From positions 1 through 18,202 of the forward strand of contig CALEIW010000064.1 of NCBI GenBank assembly GCA_937876055.1: DNA of 18,202 bases, given 5' to 3'. This stretch comes from an uncultured euryarchaeote. Its GTDB lineage: Archaea > Thermoplasmatota > Poseidoniia > Poseidoniales > Thalassarchaeaceae. Within the stretch, counting starts at the first letter, position 1, and each line of letters begins with the position of its first letter. Of the stretch, positions 16,051 to 18,202 are shown one piece after another. The translations under genes were made by a program, and so were the position numbers. Below the pieces are notes generated by a model, which saw nothing but the letters and a program-made list of their open reading frames with translations, was not told the origin of the DNA and did not search any database.

Positions 16051-16168
16051 GCCTAATCTACAAAAAAAATTCTGACAAGTTTCCAATATCTACGAAAAAC
16101 AATTCTCTCTGGAGGTATTCTACCAACCAACCGTTTGAATCAAATAGGGCTGGGTGTCGGCGGCGGCC

Positions 16169-16363
16169 ATGAAGACCAACTGGATCAAGGCCTTGACTGA
16201 AATGGGAATGACGAGAATTAGAATGGATGCAATTTGTGCCTATCAAGAGATAGACTCTGAAGACAAATTGTTGATTTACACTTCTGACAATACTATGTTC
16301 GTAGTCGTAGAAGATTGTGAATCAATTACACAGAAATTAGATTCTAATTTCAACGTATTCTAA
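16169..16363 (+). CDS. small hypothetical protein
   Basis: A 64-residue reading from ATG 16169 (a GTG at 16154 in frame would add MSAAA). The only plus-strand gene with reasonable support. Residues 1-20 look helical (MKTNWIKALTEMGM), followed by alternating strand-like segments (RIRMDAICAYQEI, KLLIYTSDNTMFVVVED) and a short helix (CESITQKLDS). The strand-turn-strand with a VVV edge loosely resembles small FlbD-like or LytTR-like beta folds, but no family can be assigned. It is not the antisense of a real gene: it sits in the gap between the divergent eL15 gene and the convergent TPR gene, whose stop lies only four bases from its own. The amino-acid mix is protein-like. No strong Shine-Dalgarno is visible, so it may be leaderless. 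Confidence 0.55.
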   Translation: MKTNWIKALTEMGMTRIRMDAICAYQEIDSEDKLLIYTSDNTMFVVVEDCESITQKLDSNFNVF

Positions 16364-16367
16364 TTTC

Positions 16368-18149
16368 TCAGCAACAACTCTCATCCAATGCATCTTGTGC
16401 ACAGAAACATGTCTTGGCTGGAACAATGTCCGCTCGTGAACTGCGTTCGTTGAAGAGCGCAGTAACTTCTGCAAGTTCTTCAGGAGCATCACCACGGGCT
16501 TCAAGACAGAGCTTCAGACCGAGTAGGCCCCACATGTTGTTCTTCCAGAGTTTGATATCTGCTCGATACACTTCTTCCGCTTCTTCGATGTGTCCTTGCT
16601 CAAAGAGCAATGCACCGAGAATGTGACGAACAGGTTGCATCTGTCCCCATGGCTCATTGTAAGCAAGATTGAGAGAGAGATCGACACCTCGTCGCAACTC
16701 ATCGAAGGCTGCTGTGAAATCATAGTCCTCACCATTTGCCTTTGCGAGGAACTGGCGACGGTACTCGATCTCAGCCTCAAGAATGGCTGCATTCACATTG
16801 AGAATTGAAGGACCCTCAGATGGATCTTGATACATCAAATTGTTATGCATTAGTCGCCCAGCCAATGCTGGATTTGTTAGGGCTTCTTTGAACAGTACTT
16901 GTTCTGCTTCTGCCTCAGGAACCATTCCCTTCGATGCATAGGCTACACCACGAGCATAGTGCTGTGTTGCAATGGTTGCCGGGAATGCATCTTTCTCTGT
17001 TTGCATTGGTTCAGCCAGTATTTCATCCCACTTACCAAATCGAATCATAACGTGCCAAGGCATCGTCACATAGGATTCAAGGAAAATTGCTCCCATTGGA
17101 ATGACGCCTGCTAGCATAAATCGGACACCGTGGTTTTCGTCACCTGCTGGCAAGGTAGCTGCAGCTTTTCTTGCATACTTCATTGCAGTCTCGTATTGCC
17201 CTTCGAACATAGCACACCAGACCACAAAGTGATGGTTGTGCATGCGGTAGAATTTGTAGAATTGTGATTCATTACCAGTGAGTTCAACGTAGCGATCGTC
17301 AGCCTCGACTGCAGCAATGTTACAGTCCATTGCTTCTTTCCATTGGCCAACCCATGCATCAATGTGAGACGGCATGTGTACCAAGTGTCCACATCCAGGC
17401 ATCAGTGTTCGAAGAACATCGGCTGCCGGAAGGGCTCTTTCTGGGAACGGTGAAAGTTCCAAAGCGTGGCAGTACAAGTGACAGAGTGCAGGGTGAACCT
17501 TGGCTTCGTCACTGCTTTCGAATGCATCTTCCATGATCTTAATCAGCATCAATGTGCTATCATCAACAGGCGTTATTTCTCCAGTTGAAGCATCTTTGTT
17601 CCATAGTGTCCATGGATTTAGATTCATCAGTGCTTCAACATATATGGCGGTAACATCGAGGTTTCCGCTGTACTTTTCATACAATGGTGCCATAGCATCC
17701 GCAAATGCTTGATTGAGTTCTGGTGAGTTACCCATGTTCAAGGCCGCAGGGTTTGCATTGTCTCGCGCCTCCTTCGTGTGCCTCTTCGAAAGAGCCATGA
17801 TCAGGTCTTGCTCTAACTCACTGCATCCATCTTTAAGCGAAATAGCCTGTTGAATTGCATCATAACCCGGACCTAGCCCCGCAGTCCAGTTGTAACTTGA
17901 AGAAAGACAATATGCAATTCCCCACCATGCCATCGCACAATTAGGGTCTAATTCTGTGCAATTGCTGAAGCAAGCAATTGCTTGTTCATGATTGTAGTTC
18001 AGCATATGGCCGTATCCTTCTACAAACATCTTCTGCGTTTCTTCATCTTTGCAGGTCACTGAGGCCGCAAAGGAGTAGTTTGATTCAGTTCCATAGTCGT
18101 AGTCGGTTGGTGCTAATGACATGTTTTTCAGAACAAATTTGCGGAGCAT
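16368..18149 (-). CDS. TPR-repeat protein with conserved His/Cys motifs
   Basis: A 593-residue soluble protein without signal peptide. Tetratricopeptide-like helical pairs are spread throughout, for example around residues 45-80 (HEQAIACFSNCTELDPNCAM), 313-333 (EGQYETAMKYARKA), and near 520-560 (ALLFEQGHIEEAEEVYRADI). Between them are motifs not needed for a TPR: PGCGHLVHMPSHID (251-264), HLYCHALELSP (224-234) and YRMHNHHF (301-308). The C-terminus is cysteine-rich (Cys581, 583, 592, 593). This composition recalls a TPR family also found in bacteria and algae whose role is not established; the clustered His and Cys suggest metal or cofactor binding, which is inference. ATG 18149 was used because a TATA-like CTATAT lies ~24 nt upstream, consistent with a leaderless message; ATG 18122 (MSLAPTDY) is the alternative. 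Confidence 0.82.
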   Translation of the reverse strand: MLRKFVLKNMSLAPTDYDYGTESNYSFAASVTCKDEETQKMFVEGYGHMLNYNHEQAIACFSNCTELDPNCAMAWWGIAYCLSSSYNWTAGLGPGYDAIQQAISLKDGCSELEQDLIMALSKRHTKEARDNANPAALNMGNSPELNQAFADAMAPLYEKYSGNLDVTAIYVEALMNLNPWTLWNKDASTGEITPVDDSTLMLIKIMEDAFESSDEAKVHPALCHLYCHALELSPFPERALPAADVLRTLMPGCGHLVHMPSHIDAWVGQWKEAMDCNIAAVEADDRYVELTGNESQFYKFYRMHNHHFVVWCAMFEGQYETAMKYARKAAATLPAGDENHGVRFMLAGVIPMGAIFLESYVTMPWHVMIRFGKWDEILAEPMQTEKDAFPATIATQHYARGVAYASKGMVPEAEAEQVLFKEALTNPALAGRLMHNNLMYQDPSEGPSILNVNAAILEAEIEYRRQFLAKANGEDYDFTAAFDELRRGVDLSLNLAYNEPWGQMQPVRHILGALLFEQGHIEEAEEVYRADIKLWKNNMWGLLGLKLCLEARGDAPEELAEVTALFNERSSRADIVPAKTCFCAQDALDESCC

Positions 18150-18166
18150 ATAATCTTACGGGTGGT

Positions 18167-18191
18167 GGGGATATAGGATTCTATATTCCCC
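18167..18191 (-). promoter_or_regulatory. TATA-type promoter with overlapping dyad, upstream of the TPR gene
   Basis: On the plus strand GGGGATATAG, GATT, CTATAT-T-CCCC forms a 10-bp inverted repeat with one bulged T. The minus-strand CTATAT (18176-18171) lies 22-27 nt before ATG 18149, the usual distance from an archaeal TATA box to the transcription start. The message would therefore begin at or near the start codon. The dyad covers the TATA box and could be an operator. Confidence 0.5.
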
Positions 18192-18202
18192 AATTTAGAT
18201 TG

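Noticed and set aside
1..18202. CRISPR arrays, tRNA or rRNA genes, insertion sequences, integrase or attachment sites
   Set aside because: No spaced direct repeats, cloverleaf patterns, transposase motifs or terminal repeats were found; gene density leaves almost no unexplained space.

Overview
The window looks like a chromosomal segment of a euryarchaeon, most likely a marine Thermoplasmatota of the Poseidoniales (Marine Group II) type. The evidence is an archaeal/eukaryotic-type ribosomal protein eL15, a PRC-barrel protein, Shine-Dalgarno sites of the GGAGG/GAGGTG type, a TATA-like box about 25 nt upstream of a start codon (leaderless layout), and very large secreted proteins built from extracellular beta-sandwich repeats with single C-terminal membrane anchors. 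The archaeal assignment is firm. The order-level assignment is an inference from overall style, not from a marker gene search.

Layout: almost everything is on the minus strand, so transcription runs from high to low coordinates. At the right end is a TPR-repeat protein (16368-18149) with its own promoter. Next, on the opposite strand and convergent with it, is a small hypothetical gene (16169-16363). Then come the housekeeping pair eL15 (15419-16006) and a PRC-barrel protein (15116-15379), closed by a T7 tract. The remaining 15 kb (111-15046) is a co-directional train of five cell-surface genes. These are a PKD-type membrane protein with a long acidic/proline-rich cytoplasmic tail and a C-terminal zinc ribbon, a 1455-residue exported protein of unknown fold, a small bitopic membrane protein, a 1497-residue membrane-anchored subtilisin with a cytoplasmic RING-like zinc domain, and an 894-residue membrane-anchored protein of seven beta-sandwich repeats.

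The surface genes are separated by 10-96 nt, and nearly every junction carries a compact stem-loop. Some abut the stop codon of the upstream gene and others enclose the ribosome-binding site of the next gene. This suggests one transcription unit, or overlapping units, with translation or mRNA stability tuned gene by gene. The proteins plausibly work together at the cell envelope: an anchored protease, repeat-rich stalk or binding proteins, and two proteins whose zinc-binding tails face the cytoplasm and could link outside events to inside partners. That joint role is inference; no substrate can be read from the sequence.

The most striking points are the anchored subtilase with an inward-facing RING-like domain, a T6G6 tract where a one-base difference would fuse the 1455-residue protein to its small downstream neighbour, a perfect hairpin that buries the ribosome-binding site of the 1455-residue gene, and a dyad over the TATA region of the TPR gene.
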